The notes below the pieces were generated by a model that ran no database searches, was not told where the DNA came from, and was given only the letters and a program-made list of their open reading frames with translations. The translations under genes and the position numbers were made by a program. From Anaerolineae bacterium (GTDB lineage: Bacteria > Chloroflexota > Anaerolineae > Promineifilales > Promineifilaceae): a stretch of 34,822 bases of DNA. Shown here piece after piece: positions 26,207 through 34,265 of the stretch. The stretch lies in NCBI GenBank assembly GCA_007123775.1, contig SLGK01000263.1, positions 1 through 34,822 of the forward strand. Direction: 5' to 3'. Each line of letters opens with the position of its first letter. Positions within the stretch are counted from its first letter, which is position 1.

Positions 26207-26584
26207 TGAATCTGTCTCCTGTCACTAACAATTGTACCAATAAAATGATTGTGGGAGGTTGTAGCCAACGTTTTGGCTTCCTGATCAATCTGTTAGCAAT
26301 GATAACAGCGTACCGCTCAGAAAACGCTCACAGCTAAATTCGATGGGCTTTCAGGATTTTAGAGCTTGCTTTGAGCTTGCCGAAAAGGGGATCAACCTGA
26401 CCGGTAATGTCATCCAAGCGTAACCGTGCTAGTTGCCTCTTTCGTCATGATCGGACGTCACATAAGAATTCTGTCAATTTTTTTCTATCATAGTTACAAT
26501 AGGCAGTGGTAACTTGTTTGACGGTGGCGTCCCCCGGAGGAAAAAGTTAGGTATCACAGGAGGGATGGAGCGCAAGAGAAAGTC
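26207..26584. promoter_or_regulatory. Divergent intergenic region
   Basis: About 378 bp between the minus-strand hypothetical gene and the plus-strand C39-like gene, so promoters for both are expected here. It is AT-rich around 26460-26510, with ttgtca-like and tatcat-like segments, but no box can be fixed. No RNA gene or conserved repeat was seen. Confidence 0.35.
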
Positions 26585-27892
26585 ATGGGTTTACGAAGAG
26601 CAAGTCTGATTCTGACGGGCCTGGCGTTGTTGCTGGTCACCGCCTGGTCACTGCCTTCGCTGGCGCAAATGTTACCCGACCGGGTTCAGGCCCAGATTCC
26701 GGAACAACTCTGGCCACTGGAGGCAACGCCTCTACCTGTATCCTTGCCACCCACCTCAGCCACGACCACGCCGGCCGCAACTATCAGGTTCACGCCAACG
26801 GTTGTGCCGCCGACAGAAACGGCCACCGCTATACCTACCCATACACTGACCCCAACAAGCACTCCAACCAGCACGCCTACGCCGACCAGCACCCCTACAA
26901 CTACCCCCACCCCCACCAACACGCCCCCGACTGCGGCGCATATAGACGGCCTGCGTATCATCGCCCAGACCTTTAGCAACTGCGGACCGGCCAACTTGAC
27001 GATGGTTCTCAACTACTATGGCCACGCCGTTACCCAGGCCCAGGTTGGCGGCCTGCTCAAGCCCGTGCGCGAAGACTCCAACGTTAGCCCCTGGGAATTG
27101 GTCGATTATGGCAACCGGGAAACGCCATTGGGGGCCGCTTATTTCACCGGTGGGGAGATCGATCTACTCAAGCGGCTGCTGGCGGCAGGCTTTCCCGTTA
27201 TTGTCGAAAAGGGGTACCGGCCGGCGGAATGGCTGGGTTGGATGGGCCATTATCTCACGTTGATAGGCTACAATGACGCCAACCGGACCTTTACGGCTCT
27301 GGACACCTACCTCGGCCCGTGGGACGGCAGCGGTTCAAGCATCAGCTATGCCAATCTACTGGCCTACTGGCAGCATTTCAACTACACCTTTATCGTCGTC
27401 TATCCGCCAGCAGACAGCGACCAGGTAGCGGCTACTTTAGGGCCAGAGATGGTTGATCGGGAAAGGATGTGGCGGCAAGCGGTGCAGCGGGCACGTAACG
27501 ACACCACTGCTGAGCCTGAGAATCTCTTTGCCTGGTTTAACCTGGGCAGCAGTCTAACCCGCCTGGGCCAATTGACCGGTAGCCACTCCTATTTTGACGA
27601 TGCTGCTGCTGCTTTTGACCAGTCTCGCAGCCTCGGGTTTCCCCGGCGTATGCTTTGGTATCAGTTCGACATTTACGAAGCCTATTTAGCTGTGGGGCGC
27701 TATGAGGATGTGATCGAATTGGCCAATCACACCATCGCTGGCGCGGAGGATCGGCTGATTGAGGAGAGTTTTCTCTATCGGGGTCACGCTTACCTGGCGC
27801 AAGGCAATGCGGCGCAGGCTCGCCTCGATTACCAGCGGGCGCTGGCAGCCAACCCCAATTCCAGCGCCGTGCAGGCGGCGATTAAGGAGTAG
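26585..27892 (+). CDS. Secreted C39-like cysteine peptidase with TPR region
   Basis: 435 residues. An N-terminal signal sequence (RRASLILTGLALLLVTAWS, cleavage near SLAQ) is followed by a Pro/Thr/Ser-rich linker (about 55-115, with near-perfect TPTSTPT units), a C39_2-type papain-fold domain (about 118-275) and helical TPR-like repeats (about 300-435). The catalytic set is Gln128 and Cys133 in QTFSNCGP, His222 in GHYLTLIGY and Asp240 in ALDTYLG, so the peptidase looks active. C39-like domains cleave after double-glycine-type leaders or act on envelope peptides; here the enzyme is exported and not fused to an ABC transporter, so it is not a bacteriocin-maturation exporter. TPRs probably recruit partners. 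Its Thr-rich linker suggests a flexible, possibly glycosylated surface stalk. Confidence 0.85.
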   Translation: MGLRRASLILTGLALLLVTAWSLPSLAQMLPDRVQAQIPEQLWPLEATPLPVSLPPTSATTTPAATIRFTPTVVPPTETATAIPTHTLTPTSTPTSTPTPTSTPTTTPTPTNTPPTAAHIDGLRIIAQTFSNCGPANLTMVLNYYGHAVTQAQVGGLLKPVREDSNVSPWELVDYGNRETPLGAAYFTGGEIDLLKRLLAAGFPVIVEKGYRPAEWLGWMGHYLTLIGYNDANRTFTALDTYLGPWDGSGSSISYANLLAYWQHFNYTFIVVYPPADSDQVAATLGPEMVDRERMWRQAVQRARNDTTAEPENLFAWFNLGSSLTRLGQLTGSHSYFDDAAAAFDQSRSLGFPRRMLWYQFDIYEAYLAVGRYEDVIELANHTIAGAEDRLIEESFLYRGHAYLAQGNAAQARLDYQRALAANPNSSAVQAAIKE

Positions 27893-27902
27893 CCGAGCAT
27901 CC

Positions 27903-28177
27903 TCAGATGCCCTCCCCCTCCCTCTCATCCAATAACTCGACAAAATTATGCGCCCGGATCATGATGACACCCTGGTGACTGTCCATGTCCAGCAGGTCTG
28001 CATCGCCCGTTACCAGATAGGCCGCTTCACCACCTCTTTTAGCTCAGCCACCATCTGGGGCGAAACCAGATAGACAAAGTGCCCTTGTTCCCAGTGGGCA
28101 ATAAGGCGGAAGATCGTCTCTCCCTGGGTGAGCAAATAGCTGACAATCAGATTGGTGTCTAATACAGCGCGTATCAC
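27903..28177 (-). pseudogene. PIN-domain toxin destroyed by internal deletion/frameshift
   Basis: Starting at GTG 28177, six bp after the antitoxin stop, the frame reads VIRAVLDTNLIVSYLL with the first catalytic Asp of PIN nucleases, continues to MVAELKEVVKR and stops within a few codons near 28020. A different frame then encodes AAYLVTGDADLL, the PIN C-terminal catalytic segment, ending near 27903. About 40 residues of the middle of a normal PIN domain, including central acidic residues, are missing at the junction. The gene is therefore inactive, although its upstream antitoxin is intact. Confidence 0.75.
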
Positions 28178-28182
28178 CGGGA

Positions 28183-28488
28183 TTATGCCTCAGCTTGATT
28201 TCTTTCCGCATATAGTTCTTGGCGTACGGCATCGACCAGAGCCAACGCTTCGACTTCGGTCAGACTATTACCGGCAGCATTGAGAGCGGCTGCTTCCTGC
28301 AAGCGAGCAAAACGGGCGGCGCGGGCCTGTTTGTATTGTTGGTAGGCCTGGTACTCGTCATAAGATAGAATGGCAGCCATCGGTTTGCCATAGGTTTCAA
28401 TTACCACCGGTTCACCGCGAGTTCGGGTCCAATCAATCATCTCACGCGTCTTCTTTTGCAAGTCTGTAGAGGTTATGACCTTGGGCAT
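28183..28488 (-). CDS. Phd/YefM-type antitoxin
   Basis: 101 residues. The N-terminal part has ITSTDLQKKTREMIDWTRTRGEPVVIETYGKPMAAILSYDEY-like order, i.e. the Phd/YefM fold with the strand pair that binds DNA as a dimer, followed by a charged helical C-terminal tail (about 50-101) that would neutralise the toxin. Start ATG 28488 is preceded by AAAAGGAGCAG. It would repress its own promoter, which must lie in the AT-rich stretch 28490-28560. Its cognate PIN toxin, directly downstream, is disrupted, so the antitoxin is now orphaned. Confidence 0.88.
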   Translation of the reverse strand: MPKVITSTDLQKKTREMIDWTRTRGEPVVIETYGKPMAAILSYDEYQAYQQYKQARAARFARLQEAAALNAAGNSLTEVEALALVDAVRQELYAERNQAEA

Positions 28489-28758
28489 TGATTCTGCTCC
28501 TTTTGTAAATTACATATGTTATATAAGACACATAATTTGCCACAATTCCCAAACGTTTATGAAAAACCGTTCGCACACTTCAACAAGTCAAAGACAGGCT
28601 GAGGAGGCGAACTGCTCGCTCATGTTTGACTATGAGGAGTATGGCCTCTTTGGGGCGAGTTCCTTCTGTGACCTACCGAGGAGTTTCTGCTCAATATGCA
28701 GCCAGGACTGATGGTCTAGCTAAGCACATCGTCAGCCTGTCAATTCTATCATAAAATA
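28489..28758. promoter_or_regulatory. Intergenic region upstream of antitoxin and helicase genes
   Basis: About 270 bp. The first 70 bp are AT-rich (ttacatatgttatataag) and suit the antitoxin promoter on the minus strand. The rest contains short frames with no supporting signals. The first helicase gene, starting at 28759, has no obvious Shine-Dalgarno. Confidence 0.35.
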
Positions 28759-30567
28759 ATGGCTATGATCCTGTTCACCCATAGCGAAAACCACCGGGGC
28801 GAGATGGCCCGTTTCCTCAATGATTTGCGCGATCTGGTGCTGACCGAAACGGCCGCTCAGCGTCGGCAGGTTCACGCCCAGTGGGAAAAGCCGCTGGCTA
28901 CTCGCGTAGCCGACGGCTTTGCCATTGAAAACGTCTCCCTGGTCAGGGTACACCCCAACGATCAGGTTGAACTGGCCTGCACCCGTAACCAGTCCCGCTT
29001 CCGGCCGGGTGACGTGCTGTGCCTCAGCCGCAACGATCCCTTTAATCCGCAAAACGTAATGGTCAGCCTGGTCGAAGACGAAGAAACCAGGCTGCTCATT
29101 AGCAGTGACGACATCGTGCCCTGGCAGGTTCACTTCACTCCCAACGAGGGCTGGACGCTGGACGTGGGGCTTATTGACCTGAGCAGCTACATCCTGGATG
29201 CCCTGGCCGAAGCGGGTGACAGCCTGGTCGGCCGCGAGCGCATTATGCCTTTGCTGATGGGAAACCGGTCGCCCCAGATCGACCCCGGCCTCTACGACCG
29301 GGGCCTGGAAATGGGCGAGGCGGTGGGGCTAAACTGGAACCAGAGCGAAGCCCTGGCCCACGCCTACGCCACCAACCTCGCCTACCTGGTGCAGGGGCCA
29401 CCGGGCACGGGCAAGACGAGGGTCCTGGCGACGCTGGCCCACGCCCTGGCCGCTGATGGGGAGCGGGTCCTGGTTTGTTCTTTTACCCACCGGGCCATCA
29501 ACAATGCGCTTAACGCCCTGGTCAAGCAGTCCCCCGACCTGCCCGTTATCAAAGTGGGTCAGCCCACACGGGTCGATGATTTGCACGCGCCCAACTATGA
29601 GCGGTTTCACGACTCCCCACTGGCCGAGGAGAAAGACGGTTATGTGGTGGGGGCCACCCCCTTTGCCACCCGCACCAAGCGGCTGTCTGGCGTGGAGTTC
29701 GACACCGTTATTTTCGACGAGGCCAGCCAGATTACCCTACCCCTGGCCATTATGGGCATGTTGGCCGGCCATAAATACATCTTCTTTGGCGACCAGAAGC
29801 AGTTGCCGCCAGTGCTGACCACGCGGCTGACCGGCGGCGCGCTGCGCGATTCCGTCTTTGGCTATCTGGCGGGCAGCAACTTCGACACGATGCTGACCGA
29901 GAGCTACCGGCTCAATGAGGCCCTGACCGCCTGGCCCAGCCAGCATTTTTACGACGGTCTGTTAACGGCCGTACCCGCCAACGCCCAGCGACAAATCGAC
30001 TACCCTACCCCACCGGCCCGCCTGTGCCAGATTTTAGACGCCGACGAGCCAAAGGTCTTTTGGGACATGGCCCACCACAACAACACCGTCTACAGCTACC
30101 GGGAAGCGTACGCCGTGGTCGATTTAATCACCACCCTGCTGGCCTGCGGCATCCCGGCGGCCGAAATTGGTGTGGTAGCCCCCTACCGGGCGCAGGGGCG
30201 GCTTATCCGTAACCTGCTGCGCCAGTTTGTGGCGGAACCTGCTGTGCGCCAGCAGCTGATTACCGACACGGTGGAACGGATGCAGGGGCAGGAGCGGGAT
30301 GTGATCATCCTTTCCCTGACCACCTCCAATGCCGGTTTTGCCGCTAACATCGCTGACTTTTTCTTCCAGCCGGAGCGGCTCAATGTGGCCATCACCCGGC
30401 CGCGTAAAAAGTTGATTGTGATCGGCAGCCGCTACGTCCTCAATGCCCAGCCGCTTGACCCCGACTTGCAGGCGTCGGTGCAACTACTGGACAGCCTGCT
30501 GCAAAGCTGCACTTACTTCCCGCTCACCGAGGAAGCGTCACCGCAGGTCTGGCAAAGTCCCTGGTGA
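28759..30567 (+). CDS. SF1B helicase, UPF1/Dna2/SMUBP-like (AAA_12 type)
   Basis: 602 residues. An N-terminal barrel-like region (about 1-140) with VRVHPNDQVELACTRN resembles the 1B/stalk part of this family. The helicase core has Walker A GPPGTGKT (213-220), motif II DEAS (320-323), motif III GDQKQLPPV (about 347-355), ESYRLN, motif V MQGQERDVIILSL and motif VI LNVAITRPRKKLIVIG (about 538-553). These enzymes are 5'-to-3' ATP-dependent DNA or RNA helicases. No nuclease or Zn-finger domain is fused. It ends 31 bp before the GTG of a second SF1 helicase, so the two are co-transcribed and probably act together. Confidence 0.93.
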   Translation: MAMILFTHSENHRGEMARFLNDLRDLVLTETAAQRRQVHAQWEKPLATRVADGFAIENVSLVRVHPNDQVELACTRNQSRFRPGDVLCLSRNDPFNPQNVMVSLVEDEETRLLISSDDIVPWQVHFTPNEGWTLDVGLIDLSSYILDALAEAGDSLVGRERIMPLLMGNRSPQIDPGLYDRGLEMGEAVGLNWNQSEALAHAYATNLAYLVQGPPGTGKTRVLATLAHALAADGERVLVCSFTHRAINNALNALVKQSPDLPVIKVGQPTRVDDLHAPNYERFHDSPLAEEKDGYVVGATPFATRTKRLSGVEFDTVIFDEASQITLPLAIMGMLAGHKYIFFGDQKQLPPVLTTRLTGGALRDSVFGYLAGSNFDTMLTESYRLNEALTAWPSQHFYDGLLTAVPANAQRQIDYPTPPARLCQILDADEPKVFWDMAHHNNTVYSYREAYAVVDLITTLLACGIPAAEIGVVAPYRAQGRLIRNLLRQFVAEPAVRQQLITDTVERMQGQERDVIILSLTTSNAGFAANIADFFFQPERLNVAITRPRKKLIVIGSRYVLNAQPLDPDLQASVQLLDSLLQSCTYFPLTEEASPQVWQSPW

Positions 30568-30598
30568 GCCGGCTGTTATAGAAAGCGGAGCGATAATT

Positions 30599-32608
30599 GT
30601 GGCCCAACTCATTCCCACCACACCGCTACAAGGCTCAACGCCTGAACTGATTCGCCTCTTTAATCTGCTAAAGCGGCTGCCGGACGAACTGGTCATCCGG
30701 CAGCGCCTACCCAGCCTGCACGGGCCGGGACCTGATTTCTGGCTGGCGCAGGAGAATCGGGTGCTGCTGCTGGCCGTCTCGCCGGCCACGCCCCAGGATG
30801 CCGAACGCGCCCAGCAGCCGGACCTGTTTGGCGGTCAGGCCATGCCGGTCGGTGAGCCAGAAGAAGAGCGATTGGCCGCATTCTGGCGTGAAGCCGCAGA
30901 CGAGATGCTGCCAGCAGCCATTCTCTTTCCCAATCTTGCTAACCGGCAGGTGCAGGCGGCACGGCCGGAGGCGGCTGCCAACGTCTGGTTGGGCAAGGAG
31001 TGGCTGACGCCCAACCAGTTTGCTGCCTGGGTAAACGGCCGTTTGTCCCCGCCCCTCTCCCCCGACCGGTTTGACCGGCTGCGTGCCCGCTTCACGCCGG
31101 AGGTACTGGTGCCGGCTGTCTTTACCGTGCGCCAGCCGGCTGAGCGGCATACCGAGGCCGGCCTGGACGATTACCTGCTCGACTACGACCAGGAACAGGC
31201 GCTGAAGATTGACCTGAACCTGCCCCAGGCCGGGCAGAGTGCGGCCCACGATTTCCAACTGCGCCTGATTAACGGCGTCGCCGGCAGCGGCAAATCCCTT
31301 ATTGTCCTCTATCGCGCTCATTTGTTGCGCCGCCTCTTTCCCCACAAGCGCATCCTGATTTTGACCCATAACCGCGCCCTGTTTTTTGACCTGCGCCGCC
31401 GCTACCGGCAGTTGAGCGGGGGCGACCAGCAAGTCGAATTGCATACCTTTTTGGGTTGGTGCCGTCGCTACTGGCCGGACGGCAAAACGTGGCGGCCGAT
31501 GATCCGCTACCGGGAACGGCTCAAGCTGGCCACTCAAATCTGGCATGAGCAGTTGCGGGATACGGCCGTTTCCGAGCAGCAGTTTTTGGAGGAAATCGAC
31601 TGGTATAAGGACCGGCTGCTCTTTAGCGAAGCCGACTACCTGGCCGCCGACCGCACGGGCCGCGGCTTTGCCCTGGGCGAGTCGATGCGCCGCCGCTTCT
31701 ATGCAGCCATGACCAGCTACCATGACGCCTTGCAGGAGCGCCAAAAGATGGATTGGGGGGACGTGCCGCGCCAGTTGTGGCGCTACTGGCACGAGGGAGC
31801 CGTCGGTCTGCCCCGCTATGACATCATTCTGGTAGATGAAGCCCAATTCTTCGCGCCGCTTTGGTTTGAGATCATCAAGCGTATTCTGACCCCGGATACG
31901 GGCCATCTCTTTCTGGTGGCCGACGCCAGCCAGGGCTTCCTAAAACGGGGCCAATCCTGGCTGGCCAGCGGCCTGGAAGTGCGCGGCCGGGCGCACCGGT
32001 TGACCAAGAGCTACCGGACCACGCGCGAGATTCTGGATTTTGCCACGCTGCTTTACCGCACCCGGCTGCCCGAAGACGAAGAGGAGGTGGTCGAACCTGA
32101 TCTGCACCACATGCCGCCCGGCCTGCTGCCGGTGGTTTTGCCGCTGACCAGTGAGCAGGATGAAGTGACGCGGGTCATTAACGAGATTCGCCACCTGGCC
32201 CAAAACGGCGTGCCCTGGCGCGATATGCTGCTCATCCACGCCAGTTGGGAGGAGGTATCGTCGATTATTGCGCGTTTGAACCGGGTGTTTGGTCCGGGAA
32301 CGGCCGTTGACCCCGCCCAAAACGACCCCTATGCAATAGGCTATAACATAGGCTCTGACAAAAGCCATGACCAGATTCGCGTCTGCTCGCTGAATGCGGC
32401 CACGGGCCTGGAAAGTCCCATCGTCTTTCTCATGGGCGTTCGCTCGCTGTACGAGCGAGAGCAAAGCGTTCGCCTGTCGGATGACGAGCGGCTGGCCCTG
32501 ATTCGGGACAACACGCGCAAGCTGTACATGGCCTGCACCCGCGCCGGGCAGCGGTTGGTCATTACCTACGCCGGCCCCTTACCTGCCAGCCTGCGGCCAG
32601 TGGCTTGA
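30599..32608 (+). CDS. UvrD/Rep-like SF1A helicase with degenerate N-terminal nuclease-like region
   Basis: 669 residues from GTG 30599, chosen because the open frame before it lies inside the first helicase gene and AGCGGAG is about 9 bp upstream. The core has Walker A GVAGSGKS (226-233), motif II DEAQ (413-416), motif III LFLVADASQ, motif IV LTKSYRT, motif V SLNAATGLESPIVFLMG and motif VI KLYMACTRAGQRLVI. The N-terminal segment GPGPDFWLAQENRVLLLAV lines up with the NERD nuclease pattern (DF...E-x-K), but the E-x-K position reads A-x-S, so nuclease activity is not expected. Such proteins unwind DNA 3'-to-5'. With the preceding helicase it forms a two-helicase module of opposite expected polarity. 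Confidence 0.9.
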   Translation: MAQLIPTTPLQGSTPELIRLFNLLKRLPDELVIRQRLPSLHGPGPDFWLAQENRVLLLAVSPATPQDAERAQQPDLFGGQAMPVGEPEEERLAAFWREAADEMLPAAILFPNLANRQVQAARPEAAANVWLGKEWLTPNQFAAWVNGRLSPPLSPDRFDRLRARFTPEVLVPAVFTVRQPAERHTEAGLDDYLLDYDQEQALKIDLNLPQAGQSAAHDFQLRLINGVAGSGKSLIVLYRAHLLRRLFPHKRILILTHNRALFFDLRRRYRQLSGGDQQVELHTFLGWCRRYWPDGKTWRPMIRYRERLKLATQIWHEQLRDTAVSEQQFLEEIDWYKDRLLFSEADYLAADRTGRGFALGESMRRRFYAAMTSYHDALQERQKMDWGDVPRQLWRYWHEGAVGLPRYDIILVDEAQFFAPLWFEIIKRILTPDTGHLFLVADASQGFLKRGQSWLASGLEVRGRAHRLTKSYRTTREILDFATLLYRTRLPEDEEEVVEPDLHHMPPGLLPVVLPLTSEQDEVTRVINEIRHLAQNGVPWRDMLLIHASWEEVSSIIARLNRVFGPGTAVDPAQNDPYAIGYNIGSDKSHDQIRVCSLNAATGLESPIVFLMGVRSLYEREQSVRLSDDERLALIRDNTRKLYMACTRAGQRLVITYAGPLPASLRPVA

Positions 32609-32857
32609 TTGCCGCTTCTCTGGGAAGCATTAAAGCAGCACAATCTTCACCGTGAGTTGAACCACATTTTTACAAAGCGATGGCAGCAGCATATTGTTGC
32701 CGTCGAGCAGCGGCAATGGTTGGAACAGCTTTACCGGGAGCGTTTCGGTGCCGATGATTACGCCGAAATCCGGCGTATCAGGCAGTGGTTAACCGACCAC
32801 CCAAACGGCACCACGCTCCTGGCTTACCTCACGGACCGTGATCCCTACGCGCTTTGA
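32609..32857 (+). CDS. Small hypothetical protein coupled to the UvrD-like helicase
   Basis: An 82-residue open frame starting with TTG directly after the helicase stop codon. It is charged and probably all helical (KQHNLHRELNHIF, QRQWLEQLYRERF, DYAEIRRIRQWL). Continuity with the operon and protein-like composition support translation by coupling, but there is no Shine-Dalgarno and TTG is a weak start. It may be an accessory of the helicase pair or a decayed longer gene. Confidence 0.42.
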   Translation: MPLLWEALKQHNLHRELNHIFTKRWQQHIVAVEQRQWLEQLYRERFGADDYAEIRRIRQWLTDHPNGTTLLAYLTDRDPYAL

Positions 32858-33131
32858 ACGATTGCCTAACTGGTGCATCACCTGCCTATTTCACCGGCTA
32901 TTTGTTGCAAGATTGCCGCTTCAGAACTTTGTCACACTCATGACGCACTGTGCCTCTAAACTCAAGTTGTCCCGATCTAAACAATAATACCAAAAGTAAA
33001 GACCACAGGTTCAAGTGGTGGAGGTCCCTGGGGTGGTCAAATTGCACAAATGTGATTGGTTCAATTTTTTGGGGTCAGTTCCTCTAAGTTGCTGCAACTA
33101 ATTTGCACAAAACCGGGTATCCTATGCAGGT
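32858..33131. promoter_or_regulatory. Intergenic region before the ECF sigma factor
   Basis: About 274 bp without a gene. It contains two copies of TTGCACAAA (33042-33050 and near 33103-33111) separated by about 60 bp, possible operator half-sites for the sigma/anti-sigma operon. A T-run near 33064 follows GGTTCAA. No standard terminator hairpin was seen after the helicase module. Confidence 0.4.
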
Positions 33132-33689
33132 ATGGATCCGTCCGTTGAACAAGAACTGCTGGCGCAGGCACAACGTGGCGACCAGCAGGCGTATGGCGCG
33201 TTGGTTAGCCGCTATCAGCAATCCCTGTTTGCTGTCTGTTACCGGCTGTTGGGCCAGCGGCAGGATGCGGAGGATGCGGCGCAAGAGGCGTTTGTGCGCG
33301 GCTTTCGTTCGCTGGCCGGATTTGACCGGCAACGGCCGTTAGGCCCCTGGCTCCGTCAAATTGCCACCAACGTCTGTTATGATCTATTGCGCCAACGGCC
33401 GTTTACAACTGTACCCTTATTGGACGAGCATGATGGCTTCGCCGGCCGTTCTGCCCGTTGGCGTGAGCCGGAACAGGCGCAAATTGCCAGAGAACGACAA
33501 CAGCGGCTATGGCAAGCCATTCACGCCCTGCCGCCCCATTATCGGGTGGTGATCGAGCTGCGCCATTTTCAGGAATTAAGTTACCAGGAGATAGCCGACC
33601 AGCTCGATCTGCCGCTGAACACCGTCAAGAGCCATCTGCTCCGCGCCCGCAAACTGCTGTGGGAGCGGCTTGGCCCGGAAGATGAATAA
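33132..33689 (+). CDS. ECF-type RNA polymerase sigma factor
   Basis: 185 residues, typical for extracytoplasmic-function sigma factors. Region 2 includes ALVSRYQQSLF and DAEDAAQEAFVRGFRSL (core-binding and -10 recognition), the region 2-4 linker carries an Arg-rich stretch, and region 4 has LSYQEIADQLDLPLNTVKSHLLRARKLL for -35 recognition. ATG 33132 is preceded by a weak GCAGGT. It overlaps the start of the following anti-sigma-like gene by 8 bp if ATG 33682 is used, the normal arrangement for sigma/anti-sigma pairs, which are usually autoregulated. Confidence 0.93.
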   Translation: MDPSVEQELLAQAQRGDQQAYGALVSRYQQSLFAVCYRLLGQRQDAEDAAQEAFVRGFRSLAGFDRQRPLGPWLRQIATNVCYDLLRQRPFTTVPLLDEHDGFAGRSARWREPEQAQIARERQQRLWQAIHALPPHYRVVIELRHFQELSYQEIADQLDLPLNTVKSHLLRARKLLWERLGPEDE

Positions 33690-34251
33690 TCGTATGAACC
33701 AACCACCACTCACCCACGAAGACGAACTACAGCTCCAGGCTTACCTGGATGGCGAACTATCGCCCGCAGAAAATCGCCAATTTGCGGCCCGGCTGGCGAC
33801 CGAACCGGCGCTCAAAGCCGCCCATGACCAATGGCGCGGCCTGCTGGCGGAATTTGACGACCTGCCCGAACCCCAACTGACCCGCGACTTGAGCGCGGGC
33901 GTGCTGCGCCGGTTGTCGCCACCACCGTCCGTCCCGATTTGGCGGCCGCTTCTGCTGGCCCAGTCGCTTCTGTCGGCTTTGTTGGTCTTGTTGGCCCTGC
34001 CGCTGCTGGAGGCGCTGGTCCCGACCTCGCTTAACCGGGTACTGCCTGAATGGGCAACGTTGCTTCAGAGCTGGCAAACGGCCGTTGCTGATTGGCAAAT
34101 AGGACTAAGCCGCTGGCTGGCTGGCTGGCAGAGTGCGGCTGAGGCATGGCCCTTATCTCTTTCTATCTTACTGCCGCTGGCGGCGCTGGCTGCCGTCATC
34201 TGGCTCATTCACGTGCGCTATGTCTGGCGTTCCGCGCCGACATACCGCTAA
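33682..34251 (+). CDS. Membrane anti-sigma factor-like protein
   Basis: About 190 residues from ATG 33682; ATG 33694 is also possible. The N-terminal segment ELQLQAYLDGELSPAENRQFAARL resembles the sigma-binding helices of RsbW/RsiW-like anti-sigma factors, but the zinc HxxxCxxC motif is absent. Two hydrophobic segments (about 90-115 and 160-180) flank an amphipathic Trp-rich region. The 4-to-8-bp overlap with the ECF sigma gene and the domain order support an anti-sigma role; the trigger is unknown. Confidence 0.8.
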   Translation: MNNRMNQPPLTHEDELQLQAYLDGELSPAENRQFAARLATEPALKAAHDQWRGLLAEFDDLPEPQLTRDLSAGVLRRLSPPPSVPIWRPLLLAQSLLSALLVLLALPLLEALVPTSLNRVLPEWATLLQSWQTAVADWQIGLSRWLAGWQSAAEAWPLSLSILLPLAALAAVIWLIHVRYVWRSAPTYR

Positions 34252-34265
34252 AAGGTCAGGTTACG

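Noticed and set aside
28475..28711. 78-codon + strand frame upstream of the first helicase
   Set aside because: It starts within the antitoxin gene region on the opposite strand, has no ribosome binding site and no domain.
30707..31906. Long open frame on the - strand opposite the UvrD-like helicase (399 codons)
   Set aside because: Antisense to a gene with a full set of helicase motifs; its protein shows no domain.
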